This document shows positions 1 through 8,751 of a stretch of 51,331 nucleotides of DNA, piece by piece (position 1 is the stretch's first letter; each line of letters starts with the position of its first letter). The notes under the pieces are model-generated. The model saw nothing but the letters and a program-made list of their open reading frames with translations, was not told the origin of the DNA and made no database searches. Made by a program: the position numbers and the translations under genes. This stretch comes from an uncultured Lachnospiraceae bacterium (GTDB taxonomy: Bacteria; Bacillota; Clostridia; Lachnospirales; Lachnospiraceae). The DNA lies in the NCBI GenBank assembly GCA_947176065.1, contig CAMWPB010000032.1, forward strand, positions 1-51,331, written 5' to 3'.

Positions 1-90
1 CCGTCTGATACGTTTTCATTGTCCGAAGCATTCTCTCCGTCTGATACGTTTTCATTGTCCGAAGCATTCTCTCCGTCTGATACGTTTTCA
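1..90. repeat. 36-bp perfect tandem repeat inside a coding region
   Basis: The unit starting CCGTCTGATACG recurs at 1, 37 and 73, a period of 36 bp, and the array continues beyond the window edge. It encodes a 12-residue acidic repeat in the minus-strand protein. The copies are nearly identical at DNA level, which suggests recent expansion by slippage or unequal recombination, so the copy number may vary between strains. Confidence 0.9.
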
Positions 91-254
91 TCATCCAAAG
101 TGCTCTCTTCTTCATAAAATACATCATTTTCGGATACAGAGCCCTCCCCGGTTTCCGCATCGCTCTCCGCCGCCAGCATCGTGCTCATGGGCACCGTACA
201 GCCAAGCAGTACTGCCAGACTCAATGCCGCCGTCCTTTTCCAATTTCTGTACAT
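1..254 (-). CDS. Secreted or lipid-anchored acidic repeat protein (N-terminal part only)
   Basis: The gene runs off the window start, so only about 84 N-terminal residues are visible. The start is ATG at 254, behind a purine-rich GGGGGCGG site. Residues 1-30 are a signal sequence: basic start MYRNWKRT, hydrophobic stretch, and LLGC that could be a lipobox. A later LAAES could instead be a signal peptidase I site, so lipoprotein or secreted protein are both possible. The rest is very acidic and contains a 12-residue repeat (ENVSDGENASDN) encoded by perfect 36-nt tandem repeats at about 1-84. Such tracts are usually surface linkers. The functional domain, if any, lies outside the window and I do not recognise the family. 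Confidence 0.75.
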   Translation of the reverse strand, partial: MYRNWKRTAALSLAVLLGCTVPMSTMLAAESDAETGEGSVSENDVFYEEESTLDDENVSDGENASDNENVSDGENASDNENVSD

Positions 255-421
255 ATCTACCGCCCCCAGTTCTCACACTTGAAACACCAATTATACGCAC
301 ATATTTCTGAAATATATATCGACTTTTCTATCATAATATTTTACATGTATTCCATAATTTGGTCAATCGTTTCACATATTGCACTTCTGGAAGCCAAACG
401 TCCCCGCGCTCATTTCACGAA

Positions 422-455
422 ATGCGCCCTGAAAGATTTCTCCTTCAGAGCGCAT
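422..455 (-). terminator. Probable terminator of metK
   Basis: Just past the metK stop, the minus strand folds as ATGCGC-TCTGAA against TTCAGG-GCGCAT, about 11 pairs around a loop near 434-443. The following T-run is short (ATTTCG), so termination is plausible but not certain. Confidence 0.5.
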
Positions 456-468
456 GTACTTTCATCTA

Positions 469-1650
469 TTACAGATACTTTTTTAGTGCATCCACCTTGT
501 CAAGCTTCTCCCATGGCAGATCCAGATCATTGCGTCCAAAATGGCCGTACGCCGCAGTCTGCTTGTAGATCGGCCGGCGCAGGTCAAGCATCTTAATGAT
601 GCCCGCGGGTCTTAAATCAAAGTTCTCGCGCACGATCTCCACCAATTTGTCATCCGCGATTTTACCCGTGCCGAAGGTGTCAACCATAACGGAAGTGGGC
701 TGCGCCACGCCGATTGCGTAGGAGAGCTGGATCTCACACTTGTCCGCAATGCCTGCCGCCACAATGTTCTTCGCCACATAACGCGCCGCATAAGCCGCGG
801 AACGGTCTACCTTCGTGCAGTCCTTGCCGGAGAATGCGCCGCCGCCGTGACGGGCATATCCGCCGTATGTGTCAACAATGATCTTACGGCCTGTCAGTCC
901 CGCGTCGCCGTGAGGACCGCCGATCACGAAACGTCCCGTAGGGTTGATAAAGAACTTGGTCTGGTCGTCCACCATGTCCTTTGGCAGAACGGGATCGAAC
1001 ACATACTTTTTGATATCCTCATGGATCTGCTCCTGCGTCACATCATCATCGTGCTGGGTAGATAACACAACCGCCTCCAGACGAACCGGCTTGCCCGCCT
1101 CGTCGTACTCCACGGAAACCTGACTCTTGCCGTCGGGTCTTAAATACTTGAGGGTGCCGTCTTTGCGCACCTTGGTAAGCTGCAGCGCCAGCTTATGTGC
1201 AAGGTCGATGGGATAAGGCATGTACTCCTCGGTCTCGTTGGTTGCATAGCCGAACATCATACCCTGATCGCCCGCACCCGTGTCCAGATCGTCATTCTGC
1301 TCACCCTTCTTCGCCTCCAGCGCCTTGTCGACACCCATGGCGATATCCGCCGACTGCTCGTCAATCGCCACAAACACCGCACAAGTGTTGGCATCAAAAC
1401 CGTACTCGGACTTGGTGTAACCGATCTCCTTAACGGTATCACGAACAATTTTCTGCATATCCACGTATGCATTGGTGGTAATCTCACCGGTTACCAGCAC
1501 AAACCCGGTGCAGACAGCCGTCTCACAGGCCACACGGCTCATGGGATCTTTCTCCATGCAGGCGTCCAGAATCGCGTCGGAAATCGCATCGCAAACTTTG
1601 TCGGGATGTCCCTCAGTTACAGATTCGGATGTAAATAATCTTTTTTCCAT
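469..1650 (-). CDS. metK: S-adenosylmethionine synthetase
   Basis: This 393-residue cytoplasmic enzyme makes S-adenosylmethionine from methionine and ATP, releasing phosphate and pyrophosphate. The length is normal for the family. Diagnostic motifs are present: [13 protein letters not shown] near the N-terminus (ATP and metal binding), [12 protein letters not shown] near residue 118, and [16 protein letters not shown] with YAARYVAKN near residues 270-295 (phosphate loop). The start is ATG at 1650, preceded by AAAGGAGAGG at good spacing. It is monocistronic and sits behind a SAM-I riboswitch with its own terminator (1688-1852), so excess product should shut off its synthesis. Confidence 0.98.
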   Translation of the reverse strand: MEKRLFTSESVTEGHPDKVCDAISDAILDACMEKDPMSRVACETAVCTGFVLVTGEITTNAYVDMQKIVRDTVKEIGYTKSEYGFDANTCAVFVAIDEQSADIAMGVDKALEAKKGEQNDDLDTGAGDQGMMFGYATNETEEYMPYPIDLAHKLALQLTKVRKDGTLKYLRPDGKSQVSVEYDEAGKPVRLEAVVLSTQHDDDVTQEQIHEDIKKYVFDPVLPKDMVDDQTKFFINPTGRFVIGGPHGDAGLTGRKIIVDTYGGYARHGGGAFSGKDCTKVDRSAAYAARYVAKNIVAAGIADKCEIQLSYAIGVAQPTSVMVDTFGTGKIADDKLVEIVRENFDLRPAGIIKMLDLRRPIYKQTAAYGHFGRNDLDLPWEKLDKVDALKKYL

Positions 1651-1687
1651 TTTTCCTCTCCTTTTTGTGTTGCTTATTCGCTACAAA

Positions 1688-1717
1688 GTCCCCTTACTTC
1701 TCTCGAAATAAGGGGAC
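1688..1717 (-). terminator. Riboswitch-controlled terminator upstream of metK
   Basis: A 9-bp perfect stem (GTCCCCTTA with TAAGGGGAC, arms 1709-1717 and 1688-1696) lies between the SAM aptamer and metK, followed by CTTTGT on the minus strand. Its 5' arm CCCCTTATT can alternatively pair, at 8 of 9 positions, with AATAAGAGG, the 3' strand of aptamer helix P1. That is the classic S-box antiterminator switch. The T-run is short, so some readthrough or an added effect on translation is possible. Confidence 0.8.
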
Positions 1718-1738
1718 CCGACATACAACCATCAAATC

Positions 1739-1852
1739 CTCTTATTGTTCGATCTGTTCTGCATCCGCAGCTTCGCTCAGGTTGGCACCTTCCTTGTCAG
1801 GGGTTGCCGTGGCTTCACCGATCCTATGTATCTCCACCACTCTGAATAAGAG
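1739..1852 (-). ncRNA. SAM-I (S-box) riboswitch aptamer controlling metK
   Basis: Read on the minus strand the leader has the S-box signature: helix P1 formed by CTCTTATT (1852-1845) and AATAAGAG (1746-1739), then CAGAGTGGTGGAGA, GTGAAGCCACGGCAACC, AAGGTGCCAACCTGAGC and GAACAATAAG. These match the conserved core of the SAM-I class. When SAM binds, P1 is held and the downstream terminator can form; without SAM, the P1 3' strand is free to pair with the terminator arm. A possible promoter (TAGACA, 16-nt spacer, TATCTT) lies just upstream near 1855-1882 but is weak. Confidence 0.93.
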
Positions 1853-1992
1853 AAAGATATCGCGATATAAAGTTTTGTCTATAAATAAAATACACCTGTC
1901 TCCGGCTTATGTCAATACCCGATTACCACGCACGGCAGCCGTCACCGGAAACACCTGTCACATCCCGGATAACCGCACCGCCGTGCCCTTTA

Positions 1993-3285
1993 TCAGCCGA
2001 CCTTCAGTTTAAACTTCTGCAGCTCCCTCTCTGTCATCACCAGATCAATCTGTGCACCGAGACCCTGCAGCTTAATATGAAAGTCCTCGTATCCGCGCTC
2101 AATATACTTGATGTCATCCACCGTGCTGATCCCGTCCGCCGCCAGGGCCGCAATGACAAGCGCCGCGCCCGCTCTCAAATCCGGCGCGGTAATATTCGCC
2201 CCGGTGTATTTCGGCACGCCGTCGATGATCGCAGTATTGCTCTCCACCTTGATGCTCGCGCCCATGCGGGTCAGCTCGTCCACATATTTAAACCGGTTCT
2301 CGAAAATGCTCTCGGTCACAATGCTGGTGCCTGCGGAAAGTCCCAATGCCACCGTAATCTGCGGCTGCATATCCGTGGGAAATCCGGGATAGGGCAGGGT
2401 CTTCACATGGGTATGTCCCAGAGGCTTGGCCGCCACCACACGCACCGCGTCGTCAGACTCTTCAATCTCGCAGCCGATTTCCAAAAGCTTCGCACTGATG
2501 GACTCCAGGTGCTTCGGAATCACGTTCTTTACCGTCACATCACCCTTCGTCACCGCCGCGGCGAACATGAAAGTACCCGCCTCGATCTGATCGGGAATAA
2601 TGCCGTACTCTGTCCCGTGCAGCTTAGACACGCCCTTAATACGGATCACATCCGTACCCGCGCCCTTGATATTGGCGCCCATGCTGTTCAGGAAGTTCGC
2701 CAGATCAACGACATGGGGCTCCTTCGCCGCATTCTCAATCACGGTGGTACCCTCCGCCATCACAGCCGCCATCATCACGTTCATGGTAGCGCCCACAGTC
2801 ACCACATCCATATAAACATGGTTTCCCTTAAGTCTCGTCGCCTCCGTGATAATCAGACCATGCTCGATCCTGACACTTGCGCCCAATGCACGAAAGCCCT
2901 TGATATGCTGGTCAATGGGGCGCAGCCCGATATTACAGCCGCCCGGAAGAGCCACCTCCGCCTTGCTGTATTTGCCGAGGAGCGCTCCTAACAGATAGTA
3001 GGAGGCCCTGATTTTCTTGATATAATCGTCCTCGATCACCAGATCGTGAACCTGTGAAGCGTTAATCTTTACCGTATGCCTGTCCACACGGCTGATCACC
3101 ACGCCAATACTTTCCATCGCCTGCATCATCACGTTCGTATCCCTGACATCAGGCACATTCTCTATCAATACGGTTTCGTCCGTCATGATGGCGGCTGCAA
3201 GAATCGCCAGCGCCGCGTTTTTCGCACCGCCGATCTCCACCTCGCCGACTAACGGATTCCCACCTTTAATCGCATATTGTTCCAT
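1993..3285 (-). CDS. murA: UDP-N-acetylglucosamine 1-carboxyvinyltransferase
   Basis: MurA catalyses the first committed step of peptidoglycan synthesis, transferring enolpyruvate from PEP to UDP-GlcNAc in the cytoplasm. The 430-residue length and EPSP-synthase fold signatures fit: KGGNPLVGEVEIGGAKNAAL at the N-terminus with the substrate-contacting KN, and LPGGCNIGLRP with the catalytic cysteine at residue 117. That cysteine is the one alkylated by fosfomycin in this family. The start is ATG at 3285. The gene stands alone behind its own promoter. Clostridia often carry two MurA paralogues, and I cannot tell from the sequence which one this is. Confidence 0.97.
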   Translation of the reverse strand: MEQYAIKGGNPLVGEVEIGGAKNAALAILAAAIMTDETVLIENVPDVRDTNVMMQAMESIGVVISRVDRHTVKINASQVHDLVIEDDYIKKIRASYYLLGALLGKYSKAEVALPGGCNIGLRPIDQHIKGFRALGASVRIEHGLIITEATRLKGNHVYMDVVTVGATMNVMMAAVMAEGTTVIENAAKEPHVVDLANFLNSMGANIKGAGTDVIRIKGVSKLHGTEYGIIPDQIEAGTFMFAAAVTKGDVTVKNVIPKHLESISAKLLEIGCEIEESDDAVRVVAAKPLGHTHVKTLPYPGFPTDMQPQITVALGLSAGTSIVTESIFENRFKYVDELTRMGASIKVESNTAIIDGVPKYTGANITAPDLRAGAALVIAALAADGISTVDDIKYIERGYEDFHIKLQGLGAQIDLVMTERELQKFKLKVG

Positions 3286-3334
3286 CTATGTTTACTTGCC
3301 TTTCTCAATCGAAAAAACTCAAACATTAAAATAC

Positions 3335-3362
3335 AGTATAACAGATTCTGAATATTTGTAAA
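3335..3362 (-). promoter_or_regulatory. Sigma-A-type promoter of murA
   Basis: The minus strand carries TTTACA (3362-3357), a 16-nt spacer and TATACT (3340-3335), about 50 nt upstream of the murA start. The match is good and the position is right. It also marks the end of the preceding cell-wall hydrolase unit on the same strand. Confidence 0.65.
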
Positions 3363-3383
3363 CCCCGCCGGTTCAGCCGTACA

Positions 3384-4967
3384 TCAGTTCAGATAGTCAA
3401 ACGGGTTTACCTGCGTTCCGTTTATGAGGATTTCAAAGTGAATATGCGGCCCCGTGCTTACGCCCGTATTGCCGCTCAGGGCGATCTTCTGCCCCTGACT
3501 CACCGTCTGTCCCTGTTTTACAAGCACCTTGCTCAAATGGCCGTAACGGGTCTGCCTGCCGTCGGCATGATCAATGTACACCACATAGCCGTAGCCGCTG
3601 CCCCATCCCGCTCTGGAAACCGTTCCTGCACAGGACGCCATAACTGCCGTACCCACGGGAGTCGCCCAATCCACACCCTTATGATAGGTGCTGGCTCTTC
3701 TGGTAGGCGCTTTCCGTCTGCCAAACCCGGAAGAAAGCCTTCCACCCGAAATGGGTTTCAGATAGGTGGGCGGTATCTTCGTACCACGCTCCACAATTTT
3801 AGGCACAGCTGCATAAGTGATTTCCTCCTTCAGAATTTCGCGGGAAATCTCTTCATTATTGCGATAGGACACATCCGCCACCACCTTGCGGTGACCCGCA
3901 GAGGGCTCCTGCAGAGTCTGCGTCTGGTTCGTGTACCAGTCGTCGTTATCTACATAGATAATGTCCGCCTCGTAATCCTCTTCATAGTACATCTGCTCCG
4001 TGCGCTCCACCGAAAGTTCCGGCTCGGGCACGGTCACAATCAGCTCGTCGCCCACACGGATCATGGAATTCTCATCCTCAATGGTCTCGTTCATGGCGAT
4101 CAGCTCATCTAACGGTATCTCATTTTTCTCGGCAATCTGGGAGAGCGTGTCCCCGGATACCACCTCGTAAATCTGCTCTTTTTCCTGATCCTTGGTCACC
4201 TCGTCGATGGCCTGCGCAAGCGGTGTCAGCTCATCGTCCAACAGATAGGACTCCACCACCTCCACCGTATCACCGAAATCCAGCTCGAGAAGCCCCAGCT
4301 CATAATCAGAAAAATCTTTCTCGGAAGCCGGCTCAATATCCGCGAAAATATCATCCAGCACCGCGTTGATCCCCGCGCTGGTCATCGTCTCCTCGGCCTC
4401 CTCCGCCTCTTCCTTCTGTTCCTCCGCAGAATAAATCTGCGTCGTCAGCACGTTAAGCTCTCTGTCGGAATCCATCACCAGATCCGCGTAATAGTTGTTG
4501 CCGCTGTCGTATTTTTTGATGGAAGCCTGCAGAAGAGCAAGCACTTCCTGCGTACTGGCCAGATTGACCGTGTACTCGTTAATCTTCACGGTATAAGAGC
4601 GGTTCAGGGTTTCCTTGACACTGCCCCGCAGAGCGGTGAGCATATTCGCAATTATGACATCCTTGTCATCTACAGTGCCCCAAAGCACCTCCTCCCCTTC
4701 CCAGCTCAATTCACTCTCCGCCAGCACCATCTCATCACTGCTGGCCGCAAGCGTCTTTCTGGCCGCGATCAGACACTCGTCCGCCTCTTCAACATCCCCC
4801 ATGATGCCTACCTGCACCCCGTTCAGGTACACCGTGAACAGATTGTCCCCATCACTTTCAAGCGGCTGTATCCCGGGCAGGAAAAAGGCGGCTGCAATGC
4901 TTGCAAGCACCGCAACCTTAATATATGCAATTTTCATTTTTTTATAATGTCTGCTCAATATTTTCAT
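3384..4967 (-). CDS. Membrane-anchored cell-wall hydrolase with LysM, G5-like and M23 peptidase domains
   Basis: This 527-residue exported protein probably cleaves peptidoglycan cross-bridges. An N-terminal hydrophobic segment (residues 13-32) serves as signal or anchor. A long acidic region follows, then LysM around residues 260-312 (YEVVSGDTLSQIAEKNEI), a G5-like segment around 325-395, and a C-terminal M23 metallopeptidase around 405-520. The zinc and catalytic residues are visible: H429 and D433 in HKGVDW, and H508 and H510 in HIHFE. It starts at ATG 4967, 12 nt after the coiled-coil gene, so the two are probably cotranscribed. No strong ribosome binding site precedes the start, which suggests translation coupled to that upstream gene. 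Confidence 0.9.
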   Translation of the reverse strand: MKILSRHYKKMKIAYIKVAVLASIAAAFFLPGIQPLESDGDNLFTVYLNGVQVGIMGDVEEADECLIAARKTLAASSDEMVLAESELSWEGEEVLWGTVDDKDVIIANMLTALRGSVKETLNRSYTVKINEYTVNLASTQEVLALLQASIKKYDSGNNYYADLVMDSDRELNVLTTQIYSAEEQKEEAEEAEETMTSAGINAVLDDIFADIEPASEKDFSDYELGLLELDFGDTVEVVESYLLDDELTPLAQAIDEVTKDQEKEQIYEVVSGDTLSQIAEKNEIPLDELIAMNETIEDENSMIRVGDELIVTVPEPELSVERTEQMYYEEDYEADIIYVDNDDWYTNQTQTLQEPSAGHRKVVADVSYRNNEEISREILKEEITYAAVPKIVERGTKIPPTYLKPISGGRLSSGFGRRKAPTRRASTYHKGVDWATPVGTAVMASCAGTVSRAGWGSGYGYVVYIDHADGRQTRYGHLSKVLVKQGQTVSQGQKIALSGNTGVSTGPHIHFEILINGTQVNPFDYLN

Positions 4968-4979
4968 AATAAAATCAGT

Positions 4980-5492
4980 CTAAAACAGCTTTCCGTTCGT
5001 AAGCTGCATAAGCAGCGATATCACATTAATCACAATATCTGCCGCCACCGCGATCAAAATAGCGACAGACAATCCCACAGGCAGCCTGCTGCCCTTAGAC
5101 GTCTGGCCCTGCTTTTCAAGCTCCTCGGTAAAGGCCGCCTGTACGTTGCGGTATACCTTTACGTTTTCCCTGTGCACAAACTCCTCGGACTGTGTCAGCC
5201 GTTCCTCCAAAAGACTCTTGATCCCCGCAAGCTGCTTTTCCACATCCTCAGCCTGTCCGCTCTCCGTCTCCAGCGTTTCCAGCTTTTCCATACACTGTGT
5301 CAGAAGTTCCCGCACATTGTCCACATTCTCCGCGGTCTTGATATTTACCCGGCGGATCTCCTGCATCAGCTCATCGTATGCTTTCATCTGCTTCTGCATC
5401 TGATCCATCTTAGCCGCCTCCGCCGCAGAGTTGGCACGGATCATCTCCTGCGCATTCTTCTTCTGTGCCAGCTTATCTATAAAAGTATCCAT
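4980..5492 (-). CDS. Small coiled-coil protein with C-terminal membrane anchor
   Basis: About 170 residues. Residues 10-135 are charged and heptad-like (repeated K/E/Q with L, M, A), predicting a long coiled coil. A single hydrophobic helix near the C-terminus (VGLSVAILIAVAADIVINVI) would anchor it with most of the protein in the cytoplasm. I chose the ATG at 5492 because GGTGAT sits 5 nt before it; an ATG at 5504 in the same frame is nearly on top of AAGGAA. It lies directly upstream of the M23 hydrolase with a 12-nt gap, so a role in scaffolding or regulating cell-wall cleavage is plausible but is inference. I do not recognise a named family. Confidence 0.75.
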   Translation of the reverse strand: MDTFIDKLAQKKNAQEMIRANSAAEAAKMDQMQKQMKAYDELMQEIRRVNIKTAENVDNVRELLTQCMEKLETLETESGQAEDVEKQLAGIKSLLEERLTQSEEFVHRENVKVYRNVQAAFTEELEKQGQTSKGSRLPVGLSVAILIAVAADIVINVISLLMQLTNGKLF

Positions 5493-5582
5493 ATAAATCA
5501 CCATTTCCTTTATCTTCTATTTTTACCGCAAAACAGAAAAACCATGTCTGCATTTTAACATCTTTCCGCATTTATGACAACA

Positions 5583-5622
5583 TCGAAAAAGGGAGAGTCC
5601 TTTTCGCCTCTCCCTTTTTCGA
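5583..5622. terminator. Strong bidirectional hairpin terminator
   Basis: A perfect 15-bp inverted repeat (TCGAAAAAGGGAGAG at 5583-5597, CTCTCCCTTTTTCGA at 5608-5622) with a 10-nt loop has T-runs in the arms, so it can terminate in either direction. On the minus strand it closes transcription from the GH13 side before the coiled-coil and hydrolase genes. Confidence 0.85.
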
Positions 5623-6104
5623 TATTTTATTGTGCAATTTGCATATATTTCCATCTTTCATTTTTATGTATTTATAAATATTTACCATATCTTTACACTT
5701 TATTCATAATTTATTCACATTTCAGAAGTATACTAAATTCATACAAAAACAATACGAGATGTCGTGTAACCATTACACACATAGATAAATTTTTTCATAA
5801 TAGCCCGGGTGCCGAAAGGTGCCTGGGCACTCCTCATTTTGCGCGCATAAGCAGAGCCAGAAGTCCTACGGGACAGATGCCATGCTCGCATGAGCATATG
5901 GCCCGGAGGAGTTATGGCGAGCAACGCGAACGAGAAATGCGAAGCATTTCGAGTCTCTGCTTATGCGCAGCAGAACCATAACCCATACGGGCATGTGCCA
6001 TGCTTGCATGAGCACATGAACCGGCTGGCTTATGGCGAGCAACGCGAACGAGAAATGCGCAGCATTTCGAGTCTCTGCTTATGCACAGCATCTTGAGTCC
6101 CCGT
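5623..6104. other. Non-coding stretch holding an AT-rich spacer and a structured repeat pair
   Basis: From 5623 to about 5800 the DNA is AT-rich with no credible gene. From 5842 to about 6089 it holds the tandem repeat listed separately. The open frames across this segment come from the repeat, read in both directions, and none has a good ribosome binding site or a recognisable product. Confidence 0.7.
5842..6089. repeat. Two tandem copies of a structured intergenic repeat, about 118 bp each
   Basis: Copy 1 (about 5850-5968) and copy 2 (about 5969-6089) share long identical blocks such as TTATGGCGAGCAACGCGAAC and AGCATTTCGAGTCTCTGCTT, with scattered substitutions and a 1-nt indel. Inside each copy GAAATGC and GCATTTC form a hairpin; copy 1 also has ATGCTC-GCAT-GAGCAT. 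The outer ends of copy 1 are a 14-bp inverted repeat (GCGCATAAGCAGAG at about 5843, CTCTGCTTATGCGC at about 5955). No transposase is present, so a REP- or MITE-like non-autonomous element is the best description. Confidence 0.8.
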
Positions 6105-7856
6105 TTATTCAAACAGGCACACCGCCAGTCCGTTCTTTCCGAGACAGTTTCCTTCCATCCTTTCCCGCAGCAGAATCTTCCCGCCCGCAAGATACGGCGT
6201 TACATCCGCCCCGCCTTCCCCCAGACGGATCATGATCCGCACCCGGCTTTTTCCCGTGCGTTCAAACACCAGTAAATTGTCCGCCGCATCCGCCGCAGTC
6301 ACGCGCCATCCGGCGGAAGGCCCGATCCACTTTTTGCGAATTTCGATTGCCGTCCTTACAAACCGCCGCGTTTCTGCGTGTTCCTGTTCCCACGGCATAG
6401 CTCTCCTGTACTCGCTCTCGCGTATACCGCCAATTCTGCACTCATCTCCGTAAAATACGCTCGGCACACCCGGGGCCATACAGAGATACAGGAATGCCGC
6501 CTGCCACCTCTCATAGTCCTCTCCGCACAGACTGTAAAAGCGCGGCACGTCATGGCTGTCCAGAAGATTCAGCTGCCCCCGGCTTACCTGCTCCGAGTAT
6601 CGCAGAAACATATCCGTCATACCCCACGCAAAGCCGTCCGCATTCGTTTTGTGCAGGGCAAAAAAATCGCGGCAATGTTTTCTGAAATCATAATTCATCA
6701 CCGAATCAAATATATCGCCTCTCAGCCAGACTTCCGCATTCTCCCACACCTCTCCGATCAAAACCGCCTCCGGGTTGGCCGAACGCACGGCTTCCCTGAA
6801 TTTGCGCCAAAAATTTTTATCCACCTCATTGGCCACATCCAGCCGCCAGCCGTCCACCTGATATTCCTCCACCCAATAACGCCCCACTCTCGCGAAATAA
6901 TCCTGAACATGGATATTGGCGGTATTCAGCTTTGGCATTTTCCGTTCATAGGCAAAACAGGCATAGCCCGGCACAGCCTCTTCCGTGTCCGGCCGCCGCA
7001 CCGGGAACTCCAGATCATAAAACCAATCTTTATAAAGGGAATCCTTTCCCTTTTGCACCACATCCTCAAACTGCGGAAAATACCAGCTGCAATGGTTAAA
7101 AACGCCGTCGATGATAATATGCATGCCACGCGCGTGAACCGAATCCACCAACAGTCGGAAATCCTCATCTGTTCCCATGCATGGATCCACATGAAAATAG
7201 TCCAGAATATCATACTTGTGGTATTCTCCCGCGCAGAAAACCGGATTCAGATACAGACAGTTGAATCCAAGTCCGCAGATATAGTCAAGATTCTCCAAAA
7301 TACCCCGAACCGTACCTCCAAGACGACTTCTACAGATCCTGCCATCCGGCTCTCTTGTTTCCCCGGCTTTGCATGACAGACTGCGCGCGCCGTCGGCAAA
7401 ACTGTCCGGGAAAATATTGTAGACCACAGCCTCCTGAAACCATTTTGGCAGACGCTGTACCTCCGAGCGCAATATATAAGGATACTGATAGTATTCGCTC
7501 CGGCCCTCCACCACAAACCCGTCCGGCATAATCATATCCGGCAGATCCTCGTGAAAAGCATCCGCATAGTAGTATATCTTTTCCTCCCCTTTTACCAGTT
7601 CAAAATAGTAACAGATTCTTGCAGGGCAGGGCGAAAGCACAGCCTCATAGAAATCAAACAGTTCATCCTGATACCTTCTTTCCATACCCGTTTCCGTAAA
7701 CTGTACCGGCGAAGCCGTACAGGCTCTGTCTCCGTAAAAAAGCATACACTTATCCAAGTCCCCCTTTGCCGCCCGCAGACGAATGACAAACGTATCCTCC
7801 GCCGCCGCAAAGGCATACTGGGACATAGGTATATGTAAAACCGCACTCCTGTTCAT
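6105..7856 (-). CDS. Glycoside hydrolase family 13 (cyclomaltodextrinase / neopullulanase-like)
   Basis: A 583-residue enzyme with no signal peptide, so it should act in the cytoplasm on imported maltodextrins or cyclodextrins. The first 120 residues resemble a CBM34-type N-terminal domain, followed by the (beta/alpha)8 barrel. The GH13 regions are intact: DGVFNH, GWRLDVANEV with nucleophile D340, GEVWE with acid/base E369, and LLDSHD with D436. I chose ATG 7856 because GGAGG lies 5 nt before it; an in-frame ATG at 7868 overlaps that same site. It is the last gene of the sugar ABC operon, so it probably processes what the transporter brings in. The exact substrate cannot be read from sequence. 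Confidence 0.92.
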   Translation of the reverse strand: MNRSAVLHIPMSQYAFAAAEDTFVIRLRAAKGDLDKCMLFYGDRACTASPVQFTETGMERRYQDELFDFYEAVLSPCPARICYYFELVKGEEKIYYYADAFHEDLPDMIMPDGFVVEGRSEYYQYPYILRSEVQRLPKWFQEAVVYNIFPDSFADGARSLSCKAGETREPDGRICRSRLGGTVRGILENLDYICGLGFNCLYLNPVFCAGEYHKYDILDYFHVDPCMGTDEDFRLLVDSVHARGMHIIIDGVFNHCSWYFPQFEDVVQKGKDSLYKDWFYDLEFPVRRPDTEEAVPGYACFAYERKMPKLNTANIHVQDYFARVGRYWVEEYQVDGWRLDVANEVDKNFWRKFREAVRSANPEAVLIGEVWENAEVWLRGDIFDSVMNYDFRKHCRDFFALHKTNADGFAWGMTDMFLRYSEQVSRGQLNLLDSHDVPRFYSLCGEDYERWQAAFLYLCMAPGVPSVFYGDECRIGGIRESEYRRAMPWEQEHAETRRFVRTAIEIRKKWIGPSAGWRVTAADAADNLLVFERTGKSRVRIMIRLGEGGADVTPYLAGGKILLRERMEGNCLGKNGLAVCLFE

Positions 7857-7887
7857 CTTTTCCTCCATTTCGGTTCTTTTCCGAATC

Positions 7888-8730
7888 CTACTGCTTAACG
7901 CCGCCCGCCGTCAGCCCCGAAACCATATATTTCTGAACGCAGAAGAACACAATCAGAATCGGCACGGATACCAGCATCGCTGCGGCCGAAAACAGGGGCC
8001 AGCTCCGGCTGTAATCGTTGGCCTGCAGCTGGTACAATCCGCCGGCCAGCGTATAGCTCTCCTCCCGCATCATAAAAGTGGTGGCAAACAGATACTCATT
8101 CCAGACAAAAATCAGTATCATAACCGCCGTCACAATGATAGCCGGGCGCGCCAGCGGCAGGATAATCTTCACAATCAACTGCATATTTCCCGCGCCGTCG
8201 ATCTTGGACGCCTCCTCGATCTCTATCGGAACAGAATCAAAATATCCCTTCATATTCCATATACCAAAAATACACATACTCCCCGCATAAATGAAAATCA
8301 GTCCCCCGTGGGAATCCAGCAGGTTTAGCAGGCGGAACAGCCGGAATATGGCAAACATGGACAGAATCTGCGGGAAAGCGTTGAGCAGCAGCAAAAGCTG
8401 CATGGCCGCGTTTCTCCCGCGAAAGCGGAACCTGGAAAAAGCATAGGACGCGGTCACGCTCGTACCCATAGCGATTATCATGGTTCCCACGCTCAGGATT
8501 ACCGAGTTGAACAGCCACCTGAGAAACGGTTCCTCCACGAGAATCCGCCGGTAATTCTCCAGCGTAAGCCGCTCCGGCAGAATGGAAGTTCCCGTTGTCA
8601 GCGCCCCGCTTCCGCCACTGAAGGACAACAGCAGGATATACAGAACCGGTACAAGCCCCAGCAGGCAGACACAGATGTAAAACAGGTGAAGCGCCGCAAG
8701 CCTGATTTTTCTTTTGATGGATTTTCCCAT
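7888..8730 (-). CDS. Carbohydrate ABC transporter permease, MalG-like
   Basis: A 280-residue inner-membrane permease with about six transmembrane segments. The cytoplasmic EAA loop that contacts the ATPase is clear (IEEASKIDGAGNMQLIVKII, about residues 175-195), and the C-terminus shows the usual YMVSGLTAGGVKQ of the MalG group. It starts at ATG 8730 after GGAGATATT, 21 nt after the MalF-like gene. Gene order is binding protein, MalF-like, MalG-like, GH13. No ATP-binding subunit is encoded here, so a shared MsmK-type ATPase elsewhere in the genome probably powers it. Confidence 0.95.
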   Translation of the reverse strand: MGKSIKRKIRLAALHLFYICVCLLGLVPVLYILLLSFSGGSGALTTGTSILPERLTLENYRRILVEEPFLRWLFNSVILSVGTMIIAMGTSVTASYAFSRFRFRGRNAAMQLLLLLNAFPQILSMFAIFRLFRLLNLLDSHGGLIFIYAGSMCIFGIWNMKGYFDSVPIEIEEASKIDGAGNMQLIVKIILPLARPAIIVTAVMILIFVWNEYLFATTFMMREESYTLAGGLYQLQANDYSRSWPLFSAAAMLVSVPILIVFFCVQKYMVSGLTAGGVKQ

Positions 8731-8751
8731 AATATCTCCGTTCCGAAGCGT

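Noticed and set aside
1..108. Possible CRISPR-like array because of regular 36-bp period
   Set aside because: The repeats are directly adjacent, have no unique spacers and are in frame within a coding sequence.
1909..2991. Long plus-strand open frame of 360 codons opposite murA
   Set aside because: It is the antisense shadow of murA with His/Arg-rich composition and no ribosome binding site.
5912..6190. Open frame of about 92 codons on the minus strand across the intergenic repeats
   Set aside because: It is made of the repeat sequence itself, overlaps the GH13 gene end, has no ribosome binding site, and its composition is not protein-like.
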